In this document: in pieces, positions 1-8,206 of the stretch | Layout of the letters: each line of letters begins with the position of its first letter | Position numbering within the stretch: the stretch's first letter is position 1 | Program-made: the position numbers and the translations under genes | The notes under the pieces: model-generated | The model's input: the letters and a program-made list of their open reading frames with translations, nothing else | Database searches by the model: none | Told to the model about the DNA's origin: nothing | Origin: an uncultured Bacteroides sp. | Lineage (GTDB): Bacteria > Bacteroidota > Bacteroidia > Bacteroidales > Bacteroidaceae | Reading direction: 5' to 3' | Assembly: GCA_949289295.1 (NCBI GenBank) | Contig: CASENM010000025.1 | Coordinates: 1-64,000 of the forward strand | DNA length: 64,000 nt

Positions 1-1
1 C

Positions 2-583
2 TCGAAGGCCTACGTCAGCCAGCTCGACAAGGGGGAGGACTACGAGCTCCTGCAGCCGGTGTACTCGCTCAACCTCGTGAACGACACGTTCTCGGAAAGC
101 GAAAACTACTACCACGACTACAGGATAGTGGAGCAGGCGGAAACGGGGGAGGTCATCGAGGGGCTGAGGTTCATATTCATCGAGCTCCCGAAGTTCACGC
201 CGAGGGACAGGGGGGCCAAGAAGATGGCGGTGCTCTGGCTGAGGTTCCTCACGGAAATCAACGAGCACACGAGGGAGGTCCCCGAGGAGCTGATGCAAAG
301 CCCGGAAATCAGCAAGGCGGTCACGCAGCTGGAGGAGTCGGCCTTCGACGAGAACCAGCTCCTGGCGTACGACAGGTTCTGGGACATGGTAAGCACGGTC
401 AAGATGCAGTTCAGCAGCGCACAGAGGGAGGCGCATGAAAAGGGACTGGAAGAAGGACGGAAAGCAAGAGAATTTGAGATTGTCCGCAACATGCTCGCGA
501 AAGGCATGGACGCGGAAACGATAGCGGACATCACAGGGATTCCGGCCGGCGAGATTATACGCGCAGCCGGACAGTCAGAGTGA
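2..583 (+). CDS. Rpn family / PD-(D/E)XK nuclease family transposase, 5' truncated by window edge
   Basis: The frame is open from base 2 and GTG 59 is only an internal codon, so the gene starts before the window. The readable product (about 193 residues) matches the C-terminal part of Rpn/YhgA-like proteins (PDDEXK_2 type), which are recombination-promoting DNA endonucleases. The catalytic core would lie mostly upstream. The tail has the family's Gly-Glu-rich helix (EKGLEEGRKAREFEIV) followed by a helix-turn-helix-like segment (AKGMDAETIADITGIP). Codon use is odd: the first 430 or so bases are very GC-rich with almost every codon ending in G or C, after which composition abruptly becomes ordinary. 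This suggests a conserved, recently spread core joined to a local tail. Family assignment is firm; activity is not testable from this fragment. Confidence 0.8.
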   Translation, partial: SKAYVSQLDKGEDYELLQPVYSLNLVNDTFSESENYYHDYRIVEQAETGEVIEGLRFIFIELPKFTPRDRGAKKMAVLWLRFLTEINEHTREVPEELMQSPEISKAVTQLEESAFDENQLLAYDRFWDMVSTVKMQFSSAQREAHEKGLEEGRKAREFEIVRNMLAKGMDAETIADITGIPAGEIIRAAGQSE

Positions 584-716
584 CACACTTCCCATACGGC
601 TGGCAGACAGCGGATTAGGCGGAACGATGCAGAACGCCGGTCTGCCCGGGAACAAAATAATAAACCCCGCATCCAAAATAAAGCCATATTTTCTTGCAAA
701 CCTTAATGAAAAAACT

Positions 717-724
717 TAACTTTG
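717..724 (+). promoter_or_regulatory. Candidate -7 box
   Basis: TAACTTTG fits TAnnTTTG. An imperfect -33-like TCTTG lies about 20 nt upstream (692-696). No gene starts for more than 500 bases downstream, so it would drive a long leader or a small RNA. Confidence 0.4.
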
Positions 725-839
725 CCTGAAATTTAAGAGATACAGCATATCATATATGACTAGGACTACAACCTTTAAATCTATGTACTAGGGGGACGGT
801 GGCGATGAATCCAGTTGGCGTCCCTTTCAAAATCACACG

Positions 840-875
840 CCGGAAGGGCGGGAAGATTCCCCGTCCCCTTCCGGC
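840..875. other. GC-rich stem-loop in the capsule-locus leader
   Basis: GCCGGAAGGG (840-849) pairs perfectly with CCCTTCCGGC (866-875), and extra G-C pairs are possible inside the loop. It is followed by TTAATCTATG, which is a poor U-tract, so it is not an obvious intrinsic terminator. It could be a leader structure or part of a small transcript from the -7 box at 717. Confidence 0.45.
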
Positions 876-1101
876 TTAATCTATGAAACCCATAACGAGA
901 ACGCAAGCGCGGAGCAGCAATATCCAACAACAAGAACCGGAAATCCGGCACGAAGAATGCCGCTGACTCCAGAAGAAATACATATTTTTGAAGCCTGACA
1001 CAACAAACTGGACAATTTCCGTTTCCAACATGCAGTCTTTGTCTATTCCACACATTTCAATAGAAAAGCTCGCTCCGGCCACGAATTAGGCCTGTCCAAG
1101 C

Positions 1102-1133
1102 TTTGCTCAATTCAAAGGAAAACCGTACCTTTG
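1102..1133 (+). promoter_or_regulatory. Promoter of the polysaccharide locus
   Basis: A -33 TTTG (1102-1105), 20 nt spacing and -7 TACCTTTG (1126-1133) match the Bacteroidetes consensus closely. The first gene starts at 1266, giving a leader of about 125 nt. Confidence 0.65.
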
Positions 1134-1265
1134 CGTTTAGTTTATACATGTGCCGCTTACCTGCATGCACCATTCCTCCCTCGAACAATGTGGACACGTG
1201 TATGGGACAGGTAACGGCGAAGCGTGCCCGAAAGGATGAGCTTTTGAGAAGGACAAGTATTTTTT

Positions 1266-2798
1266 ATGACAACTTTATCTGCAAACAGTAAAAGAATTGC
1301 CAGAAACACACTGCTTCTTTATATAAGGATGCTCTTTATCATGGCCGTCACTCTATATACCAGCCGAGTGGTACTAAACACTTTAGGGATAGATGATTAT
1401 GGCATTTTCAATGTGGTTGGAGGGATAATAGCCATGTTCGCATTTATGAACAATGCCATGGCAAGTGCGACACAACGCTATCTTACATTTGAACTGGGCC
1501 GTAAAGACTTCGGGCAATTGCACAAGGTATTCTGTACAAGCATACACATCCACGCACTTATAGCTTTCATCATCTTTATCTTGGCTGAGACAATAGGCCT
1601 ATGGTTTCTTAATACCCAAATGACCATACCGGCAGAACGGATGGAAGCCGCTTTATGGGTCTATCAGTTTGCTATACTTTCATGCATTGTCATGCTGATG
1701 AGCGTACCTTACAACGCCACGATTATCGCTCATGAAAAGATGAGTGCATTCGCCTATATTTCAATTCTTGAGGTGATACTAAAATTACTTATCGTATATG
1801 TTTTGATTCTTTTTGAGTTCGACAAATTAAAATTATATGCAATTCTGATGTTTGGAGTACAATTGTTGACCCGCATCGTTTATGGACTGTACTGCAGCAA
1901 GAATTTTCCAGAAACCAAATATCAAAAAATCTGGGATAAAGGACTTTTTAAGGAAATGACCGGGTTCGCCGGATGGAGTCTTTTTGGAAATCTGGCAGCA
2001 GTGGCGTTTTCACAAGGGCTCAACATTTTGCTGAATATGTTTTTCAACCCTGCAATAAATGCAGCAAGAGGCATTGCCGTGCAGGTACAAGCGGCCATAC
2101 AAAGTTTCTGCGGAAGTTTTCAGACTGCGCTGAATCCACAAATCACTAAAACTTATGCAGCACGGGATTTGAAACAAATGCATTCCCTGATTTTTGCCAG
2201 CTCCAAATACTCATTTTTTTTGCTGCTACTTATTTCATTGCCGGTTCTGATTGAGACCAAACCGATTTTAGCCGTATGGCTGAAACAAGTACCGGAACAC
2301 ACTGTAAGCTTTATAAGACTCATGATCTGTATTTCCATGATAGACTCGATAGCCAATCCTCTTATTGTGTCCGCACAGGCAACCGGCAGAATAAAGGTCT
2401 ATCAGGCAACGATAGGAAGCATTTTATTGCTGATTGTTCCAATATCCTATATCACATTGAAGTTAGGAGGAAGCCCTGAAAGCGTCTTTCTGGTTCATTT
2501 CTTAGTCGTTATCATTGCACAAATCACCAGAGTGTGGATGTTGCGGCCGATGATAAGTCTTTCCATCATCCAATACATTAAAAGTGTCATCGGCAATATA
2601 GCATCAGTTTCCGCCCTTTCTCTGATTCTGCCGATGTTTATTTATGTCACTCTTCCGTCTTCACCAGGCCGTTTTCTGCTGGTGTGCACGTTGAGCGTGC
2701 TTTCTGTAGGTACGGCTGTATATTTTATAGGCCTAGGGGACAAGGAAAGAAATCTCATCTCAAATAAGCTGAAAGCAATAACTCATTCCAACAAATGA
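1266..2798 (+). CDS. wzx: Polysaccharide flippase (Wzx-like, MOP superfamily)
   Basis: A 510-residue polytopic inner-membrane protein with about 12-14 hydrophobic helices. Its N-terminal pattern (first helix, then TSRVVLNTLGIDDYGIFNVV) is characteristic of lipopolysaccharide or capsule flippases of the MOP/MATE superfamily. It would move undecaprenyl-linked repeat units to the periplasmic face. It is the first gene of a tightly packed locus and overlaps the next gene by 4 bases (ATGA), so the two are co-translated. Its base composition is A+T-rich like the rest of the locus. Wzx is recognised by family features and context; the substrate cannot be deduced. Confidence 0.9.
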   Translation: MTTLSANSKRIARNTLLLYIRMLFIMAVTLYTSRVVLNTLGIDDYGIFNVVGGIIAMFAFMNNAMASATQRYLTFELGRKDFGQLHKVFCTSIHIHALIAFIIFILAETIGLWFLNTQMTIPAERMEAALWVYQFAILSCIVMLMSVPYNATIIAHEKMSAFAYISILEVILKLLIVYVLILFEFDKLKLYAILMFGVQLLTRIVYGLYCSKNFPETKYQKIWDKGLFKEMTGFAGWSLFGNLAAVAFSQGLNILLNMFFNPAINAARGIAVQVQAAIQSFCGSFQTALNPQITKTYAARDLKQMHSLIFASSKYSFFLLLLISLPVLIETKPILAVWLKQVPEHTVSFIRLMICISMIDSIANPLIVSAQATGRIKVYQATIGSILLLIVPISYITLKLGGSPESVFLVHFLVVIIAQITRVWMLRPMISLSIIQYIKSVIGNIASVSALSLILPMFIYVTLPSSPGRFLLVCTLSVLSVGTAVYFIGLGDKERNLISNKLKAITHSNK

Positions 2799-4021
2799 TT
2801 CAAATAGCCCAAAAAACAGATTGCTGTGGTTGCGAAGCCTGTGTGCAACGGTGCCCCAAACAATGCATCAGTCTGAAAGAGGACGAAGAAGGATTTCTCT
2901 ATCCTATCGTAAACAAGGACGAGTGCATCGATTGTGGTCTTTGTGAGAAAGTATGTCCGGTCATCAACCAGAATGAACGGCATAATCCGATAAAGGTTCT
3001 GGCCGCCAAAAACAAGGATGAGAACATACGACTGAAAAGTTCGTCCGGAGGCATTTTCACACTATTGGCAGAAAGTATACTTGATGAGAATGGCATAGTA
3101 TTCGGGGCATGTTTCAATGATAAATGGGAAGTAACACACGGATATACAGAAACGAAAGAAGGTTTGTCCGCATTCCGTGGAGCAAAATATGTGCAAAGTA
3201 AAATAGGGGATTCCTACAAACAGGCAGAAGTCTTTCTTAAACAAAACCGGAAAGTACTCTTTTCCGGAACCCCCTGCCAGATTGCAGGACTCAAAAGATA
3301 TCTCAGAAAAGAATATGACAATCTGTTTACTGTAGATGTCATCTGCCATGGAGTCCCCAGCCCGAAAGTATGGCGTTTATATCTGGATAAGATTCTGAAC
3401 CTAAAGGACGGACAACATTCAGCTTCATCACACTCTGCCGACAAAAAGACGAGAATCGGCGGCATCAATTTCCGTTCAAAATCTACAGGCTGGAAAGAAT
3501 ATAGCTTTGAGGTTACTCTTTCCAGGACTACAGACGGGAGAAAAAATACGATTGTACACTCAGACGTATTTAAAGACAATATTTTCATGAAAGCATTCCT
3601 GTCAGATCTGATTCTGCGCCCGTCCTGTCATCTATGTCCGGCCAAAGCCGGAAAAAGTGGGAGCGACATCAGTATCGCAGACTATTGGAGCATCCAGGAT
3701 GTAGCTCCAGAATTTGACGATGATAAGGGAATAAGCCTTGTATTGATACAAACGGAAAAGGGCAACATGCTCTATCAAACCTTACAAAACAAATCCGAAT
3801 GGATTGAAACGGGATATGAAGAGTCGACAAAACACAACGGAGGATTCAAGGAAGTCTGCAAACCCCATCCTAAACGTGCCGACTTCTTCCGGGAACTCAA
3901 CAGCCCCGAAACAGAACTGTACGACATAGAGGTACTTGTGAAAAACACGTTGAAAAGAACCGACGTGCAAAAAATCAAACACCTCATAAAACGAACAATC
4001 AGATGGATAGCAAAAAAATGA
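2795..4021 (+). CDS. FrhB-type (coenzyme F420 hydrogenase/dehydrogenase beta subunit-like) iron-sulfur protein
   Basis: A 408-residue protein. The N-terminus carries two 4Fe-4S ferredoxin motifs, CCGCEACVQRCP and CIDCGLCEKVCP (residues about 9-55). The FrhB N- and C-terminal domains follow, with the conserved segments SSSGGIFTLLAE, GTPCQIAGLKRYL and DVICHGVPSP. FrhB in methanogens is an F420/FAD oxidoreductase. In Bacteroides capsule loci such proteins sit beside pyruvyl transferases and their reaction is unknown; reduction of a sugar or pyruvyl group is a guess. It overlaps the flippase by 4 bases and the following pyruvyl transferase. A second member lies at 10450. Confidence 0.88.
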   Translation: MIQIAQKTDCCGCEACVQRCPKQCISLKEDEEGFLYPIVNKDECIDCGLCEKVCPVINQNERHNPIKVLAAKNKDENIRLKSSSGGIFTLLAESILDENGIVFGACFNDKWEVTHGYTETKEGLSAFRGAKYVQSKIGDSYKQAEVFLKQNRKVLFSGTPCQIAGLKRYLRKEYDNLFTVDVICHGVPSPKVWRLYLDKILNLKDGQHSASSHSADKKTRIGGINFRSKSTGWKEYSFEVTLSRTTDGRKNTIVHSDVFKDNIFMKAFLSDLILRPSCHLCPAKAGKSGSDISIADYWSIQDVAPEFDDDKGISLVLIQTEKGNMLYQTLQNKSEWIETGYEESTKHNGGFKEVCKPHPKRADFFRELNSPETELYDIEVLVKNTLKRTDVQKIKHLIKRTIRWIAKK

Positions 4022-5121
4022 AAATAGGGATATTGACCTTACCATTCAACTCAAATTATGGAGGTATCTTGCAGGCCTATGCGCTGCAAACCGCTTTGAC
4101 CAGAATGGGATATGATGCATGGCTGATCAACCAATCTTCATTATGCAAAGACACCCTTTACAAGCTCCCGTTCAAACTGATTTACAACAGCTTCAGAAAA
4201 TATATTCTGAGAGAGGATGTCTGTGTATTTAAGGTCAGAGAACTCAACCGCCGCTTCAAGATAAAGACACAAAACACAAGAGCTTTCATAGCCAAGCATA
4301 TTAAATCTGTCAGTGTGGACGATGTTTCACAACTTTCTCAAGGTATGTTTGATTCCATAGTAGTAGGCAGCGATCAAATATGGCGGCCACAGTATTATGC
4401 CAAAATAGAAAACGCTTTTTTGGATTTCGCCAAGACATGGAAAATCCGGCGGATAGCTTATGCCGCCTCGTTTGGCGTAGACAATTGGGAATATACCCCA
4501 AAACAGACTAAACGATGTGCTGCACTCGCAAAGAAATTCGATGCTGTTTCGGTGCGCGAATATTCCGGCATTGGCTTATGCCGCAACTATCTGGGGATAA
4601 ATGCAGAGCAAGTGCTCGACCCGACCCTTCTGCTCGACAAAGAAGATTACATCAAATTATTTTCTGAGGCTGACACACCACCTGGCGAAGGGAGTCTGCT
4701 GTATTATGTATTGGATGATACCCCGGAAAGAATGGAACTGGCCGAACAAATTGCCCGGAAAAAAGGACTGAAGCTGTTCAAAATCAACAAGGCGGAAAAT
4801 AATGCTGAGATACAACCGCCGGTAGAGCAATGGCTTCGGGCCTTCTACGACGCTGAACTGGTAATCACAGATTCATTCCACGCATGTATCTTTTCGTTCC
4901 TTTTCCAGAAACCTTTCGTCACATACAAAAACGACAAACGAGGTCTCAACAGAATCATTTCATTATATAAAATGCTCAATATCAACGACAGATTTGTAAC
5001 GAATATTGATGACCTGAACAAGATTGATTTTTCAGAAACGTGCACGGACAGCAACACAATAAAAAAACTCCGGGAAAAATCGTACGCTTTTCTAGAGAAT
5101 GCCTTAAAAATCCAGATTTAA
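4018..5121 (+). CDS. Polysaccharide pyruvyl transferase family protein (first copy)
   Basis: Member of the PS_pyruv_trans (CsaB/WcaK) family, which adds ketal-linked pyruvate from phosphoenolpyruvate to sugars of surface polymers. The N-terminus NYGGILQAYALQTAL is diagnostic. VVGSDQIWRP and the C-terminal DSFHACIFSFLFQKPFV segment are also typical. I chose ATG 4018 because it forms the usual ATGA overlap with the preceding stop; an in-frame ATG at 4003 would add five residues. It is translated directly after an FrhB-type gene, the same pairing (in reverse order) as 9359/10450. Family is clear; acceptor sugar unknown. Confidence 0.88.
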   Translation: MKIGILTLPFNSNYGGILQAYALQTALTRMGYDAWLINQSSLCKDTLYKLPFKLIYNSFRKYILREDVCVFKVRELNRRFKIKTQNTRAFIAKHIKSVSVDDVSQLSQGMFDSIVVGSDQIWRPQYYAKIENAFLDFAKTWKIRRIAYAASFGVDNWEYTPKQTKRCAALAKKFDAVSVREYSGIGLCRNYLGINAEQVLDPTLLLDKEDYIKLFSEADTPPGEGSLLYYVLDDTPERMELAEQIARKKGLKLFKINKAENNAEIQPPVEQWLRAFYDAELVITDSFHACIFSFLFQKPFVTYKNDKRGLNRIISLYKMLNINDRFVTNIDDLNKIDFSETCTDSNTIKKLREKSYAFLENALKIQI

Positions 5122-5133
5122 CAGACATAAGTC

Positions 5134-6114
5134 ATGCACATATCAATTATTGTACCTGTATATAATGTAGAAACCTTTATCGAACGCTGCCTCCGTTCAA
5201 TTATGAACCAGACATTCACTAAAGGAGTGGAATGTATTTTAGTAAATGACAATACACCCGACAACAGCTTGTCGATTATCCACAAAACTATAAGTGAATA
5301 TCAAGGAGACATCGTATTCAGAATCATATCCCACCAATATAACCGAGGAGTTGCTGCGGCCCGCAATACAGGGCTAAAAGTTGCCAGAGGGACATATATC
5401 CAATACATTGACGGCGATGATTATGTAGAACCAGACATGCTTGAAAGATTATATCAGACAGCCACCAAAACTGAAGGAGATATAATTGTTGCCGACTATT
5501 ATTGCGAATTTAAATCCAAAACAATATATTCACATCAACAGAAAATCACTTCACCGGAAAAATGCATCAGCTTATTGCTGCGGACAGAAATACCCGGATA
5601 TTTATGGAACAAACTTCTGAGAAAAGACATTATCTATAAAAATAAAATCCAGTTCATTGACGGGGTGAACATATGGGAAGATTTAATTTTTCTAATCCGA
5701 ATCTATCTAGCGTCCCCCCGAATCGTATATTTACCTTATGCCGGTTACCATTATGTAAGATACAACTCACAATCCATCGTAAGCAGTATCAATCATACGC
5801 GGACAGAAAACAAGATAAAAGCCTGTAACATTGTGTCTGAGATACTGAAAGAAAAAAACATATTTGAAAAATACAAATTAGATTTTGTGTACCTGGCCAT
5901 GGAAGCCAAAAGTGACTATTTCATAATCAAAGGAATCAAGAACTACCAACGATGGGATGAATTGTGGCCCGAAATGAACAGATACATTCTACAAATGCAT
6001 AAAAGGCTTGATATACGTCTGATTCATTGGTTTGCCGCAAAAAAATGCTACGGCATTTCAAGACTGATTATCAAACTGAAAAACAAACTACACAAGAAAC
6101 ATGACGACGCATAA
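5134..6114 (+). CDS. Family 2 glycosyltransferase (A)
   Basis: A 326-residue GT-A fold enzyme. It starts with SIIVPVYNVETFIERCL, has the nucleotide-binding VNDNTPDNS, NRGVAAARNTG, and the metal-binding DGDD (residue about 90). This is the classic GT2 layout for transfer of a sugar from a UDP- or GDP-donor onto the lipid-linked repeat unit at the cytoplasmic membrane. No long membrane segment is present. The next gene is a clear relative in tandem, with the same domain order and a shared motif (VNIWED here, VNMWED there), pointing to gene duplication. Donor and linkage cannot be assigned. Confidence 0.88.
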   Translation: MHISIIVPVYNVETFIERCLRSIMNQTFTKGVECILVNDNTPDNSLSIIHKTISEYQGDIVFRIISHQYNRGVAAARNTGLKVARGTYIQYIDGDDYVEPDMLERLYQTATKTEGDIIVADYYCEFKSKTIYSHQQKITSPEKCISLLLRTEIPGYLWNKLLRKDIIYKNKIQFIDGVNIWEDLIFLIRIYLASPRIVYLPYAGYHYVRYNSQSIVSSINHTRTENKIKACNIVSEILKEKNIFEKYKLDFVYLAMEAKSDYFIIKGIKNYQRWDELWPEMNRYILQMHKRLDIRLIHWFAAKKCYGISRLIIKLKNKLHKKHDDA

Positions 6115-7099
6115 ACCAACCACGCACATATCAGTCAGCGTAATCGTGCCCATTTACAATGTAGAGAAACATATACAGAAATGTGCCGAAAGTTTATTCG
6201 AACAGACCCTTGATAAGATTGAATTCATTTTTATAAATGACTGTACTCCGGACAAGAGCATGGATGTTCTGCATGAATGCATACAAAAATATCCTGAGCT
6301 ATCGGATAAAATTAAAATAATCACTCATACAAATAACTCAGGCTTAGCCACGAGTCGAAATGACGGTATAAAAGCCGCTTCAGGAGATTACGTCATACAT
6401 TGTGACGCAGACGATTGGGTTGAAAAAAATATGTATGAGGATATGTACCGGAAAGCTATCAAAGAAAATGCTGACATTGTAACATGCGATTATTTTGCCG
6501 AATACCAATCAAAGCAGATTTACCATCCCCAGCCTGCGCCAACAGACAAAAAATTGTTCATCGGGAGATTGCTGAGCGGAAGTCTGCGTAACTTCATGTG
6601 GAACAAACTGATAAAAAGAAATTTATACGAGAAGCTTGACTTCATCTGGAAAGACGGAGTAAACATGTGGGAAGATGTATCCGTAATCATCAGATTGGCT
6701 TATTATGCCAATAAGATGGCCTACATACCGAAAGCTTATTATCACTATACACAAACAAACGTAAACGCATATACAAAGTCATGGTCTTCCACATCGTTAG
6801 ACAACATAGAAACGGCCGCATCCATTATTTGTACATTTTTTGAACAGAAAGGTCATGAATATTCTCAAGATCTGCTGCATTTCAAACTACGCACAAAATA
6901 CATTCTTCTAAGACATGCACCCAAAGAAAGGTTAAATAATTACCGATACCTTTATACAGAGGCTGACAGTTGCATCAACAGCCAGCCTGCCTTTTCTCGT
7001 ATCGACAAAATACTTCTATGGAACTGGATGCATTCACACAACAGGATTGCTTCCGGCATATTATATCTGATTGACAGCATAAAAAGGCTTGTCCGATAA
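6101..7099 (+). CDS. Family 2 glycosyltransferase (B)
   Basis: A 332-residue GT2 enzyme with VSVIVPIYNVEKHIQKC, INDCTPDKS, NNSGLATSRNDG and the DADD metal-binding motif (residue about 104). The reading frame overlaps the end of the preceding GT2 gene by 14 bases. It parallels that gene along its whole length (WNKL and GVNMWED around the acceptor region), so the pair probably arose by tandem duplication and then diverged to add two different or successive sugars. A+T-rich like its neighbours. Confidence 0.88.
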   Translation: MTTHKPTTHISVSVIVPIYNVEKHIQKCAESLFEQTLDKIEFIFINDCTPDKSMDVLHECIQKYPELSDKIKIITHTNNSGLATSRNDGIKAASGDYVIHCDADDWVEKNMYEDMYRKAIKENADIVTCDYFAEYQSKQIYHPQPAPTDKKLFIGRLLSGSLRNFMWNKLIKRNLYEKLDFIWKDGVNMWEDVSVIIRLAYYANKMAYIPKAYYHYTQTNVNAYTKSWSSTSLDNIETAASIICTFFEQKGHEYSQDLLHFKLRTKYILLRHAPKERLNNYRYLYTEADSCINSQPAFSRIDKILLWNWMHSHNRIASGILYLIDSIKRLVR

Positions 7100-7163
7100 T
7101 TCATTGAATAGTTGTTTCAACGGCCAATGCCATAAGACCTCACTCCACTAAATCTAACAATTT

Positions 7164-8195
7164 GTGATTTGGCTTACCTTTTTTCTTTTAGGATCTATTT
7201 TTTTATCATGGTGCGGCACTAAACTTAAAGTGCCTTTTGCCAAACAGATATTCATCATACTGCTGATTCTGGTAATCGGGCTACGCTACAATGTAGGAAG
7301 AGATTATCCCACTTATGAGATAATCTACGATGTACCGGATTCGACATACGCAAATTATGTAGAACCGATATGGCACTTGATAAATTACACATTGCGCTCA
7401 TTAGGATTTGCCTCACGCGGATTCTTTTTCCTGACATCCCTCATGTTAGTAATGTGGTTTTATAAAGGCATAAAAAAAATGTCACCTCATTTTTACGTTT
7501 CAGTTGCGCTTTTTATCATCTGTGGTTTTTATTACGAATCAGCAAACATTGTCAGGCAATTCATTGCCATTTCTATCCTGTTCTACAGCTACCCGTATCT
7601 GCTGGAAGGAAAAATAACCAAATACTTGCTTTGGAGTGCTTTCGCCGCGTTGTTCCATGTCAGCGTCTTAATCATTCTTCCGATAATCCTGCTGAGTCGT
7701 TTCCGCTACTCTATAATGTTGCTTTTAAGTGGAATCATCATCAGTTTCGCACTCGGGAACTCACTGTTGAATCTGATTGTAAATTTTGTCATGCCTTCAT
7801 TTTCAGCCATCGAATTGTATCAGTACGATGTGGATGATTTTGACGCAGGAGTAGGCAGTGGAGTATTGAAATTATTCTATAACCTGTTTATTCTGGCGAT
7901 ATTAGCTTTATACCATTATTGTAAGTCTTCAAAATCAGACCCTTATTTTCACATGTTTCTGAATATGGTAATTTTCGGAGTCATCTTATATAACACATTT
8001 TACCTGTTTCAGCCAGCCAGAAGACTTTATTTATATTTCTTCACATACTTGATTATACTTATACCCTATTGCATGGATTATTTTAAAAAAAGTTCGCAAT
8101 ACATTACTATCGGAATCACAAGTCTCATTTTCTTTGCTTTCCTCATCAAGCAGAATTTGACTGTTCCATACGACTTTGACTTCTCATTTTTTTAA
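7164..8195 (+). CDS. wzy: EpsG/Wzy-like polysaccharide polymerase
   Basis: A 343-residue integral membrane protein with roughly 10 helices. The short loop after the second helix contains GLRYNVGRDYPTYE, the signature of the EpsG family (Wzy-type polymerases). It would join flipped repeat units at the periplasmic face. The start is GTG 7164, after a 64-base gap that is unusually long for this locus; no ATG gives a better N-terminus. Being the only polymerase candidate between flippase and chain-length regulator supports the role. Sequence conservation in this family is low, so the call rests on topology, signature and context. Confidence 0.8.
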   Translation: MIWLTFFLLGSIFLSWCGTKLKVPFAKQIFIILLILVIGLRYNVGRDYPTYEIIYDVPDSTYANYVEPIWHLINYTLRSLGFASRGFFFLTSLMLVMWFYKGIKKMSPHFYVSVALFIICGFYYESANIVRQFIAISILFYSYPYLLEGKITKYLLWSAFAALFHVSVLIILPIILLSRFRYSIMLLLSGIIISFALGNSLLNLIVNFVMPSFSAIELYQYDVDDFDAGVGSGVLKLFYNLFILAILALYHYCKSSKSDPYFHMFLNMVIFGVILYNTFYLFQPARRLYLYFFTYLIILIPYCMDYFKKSSQYITIGITSLIFFAFLIKQNLTVPYDFDFSFF

Positions 8196-8206
8196 ACATG
8201 TGAATT

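Larger units (their letters stand above)
584..1265. other. Long intergenic region upstream of the polysaccharide locus
   Basis: Nearly 700 bases without a convincing gene. It contains a -7 box (TAACTTTG, 717-724), a GC-rich hairpin (840-875), a 24-codon ORF (805-879) overlapping that hairpin, and a better promoter at 1102-1133. In Bacteroides capsule loci this position normally holds upxY and upxZ; I find neither, nor a recognisable remnant. No flanking inverted repeats typical of invertible capsule promoters were noticed by eye. Confidence 0.6.

Noticed and set aside
805..879. A 24-codon ORF with a purine-rich stretch before its ATG.
   Set aside because: Too short to support as a gene; the purine-rich stretch is GC-rich and coincides with the hairpin arm. 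Mentioned only as part of the leader finding.
1103..1291. A 62-codon ORF before the flippase gene.
   Set aside because: It covers the promoter and overlaps the flippase start, has low-complexity composition and no domain.
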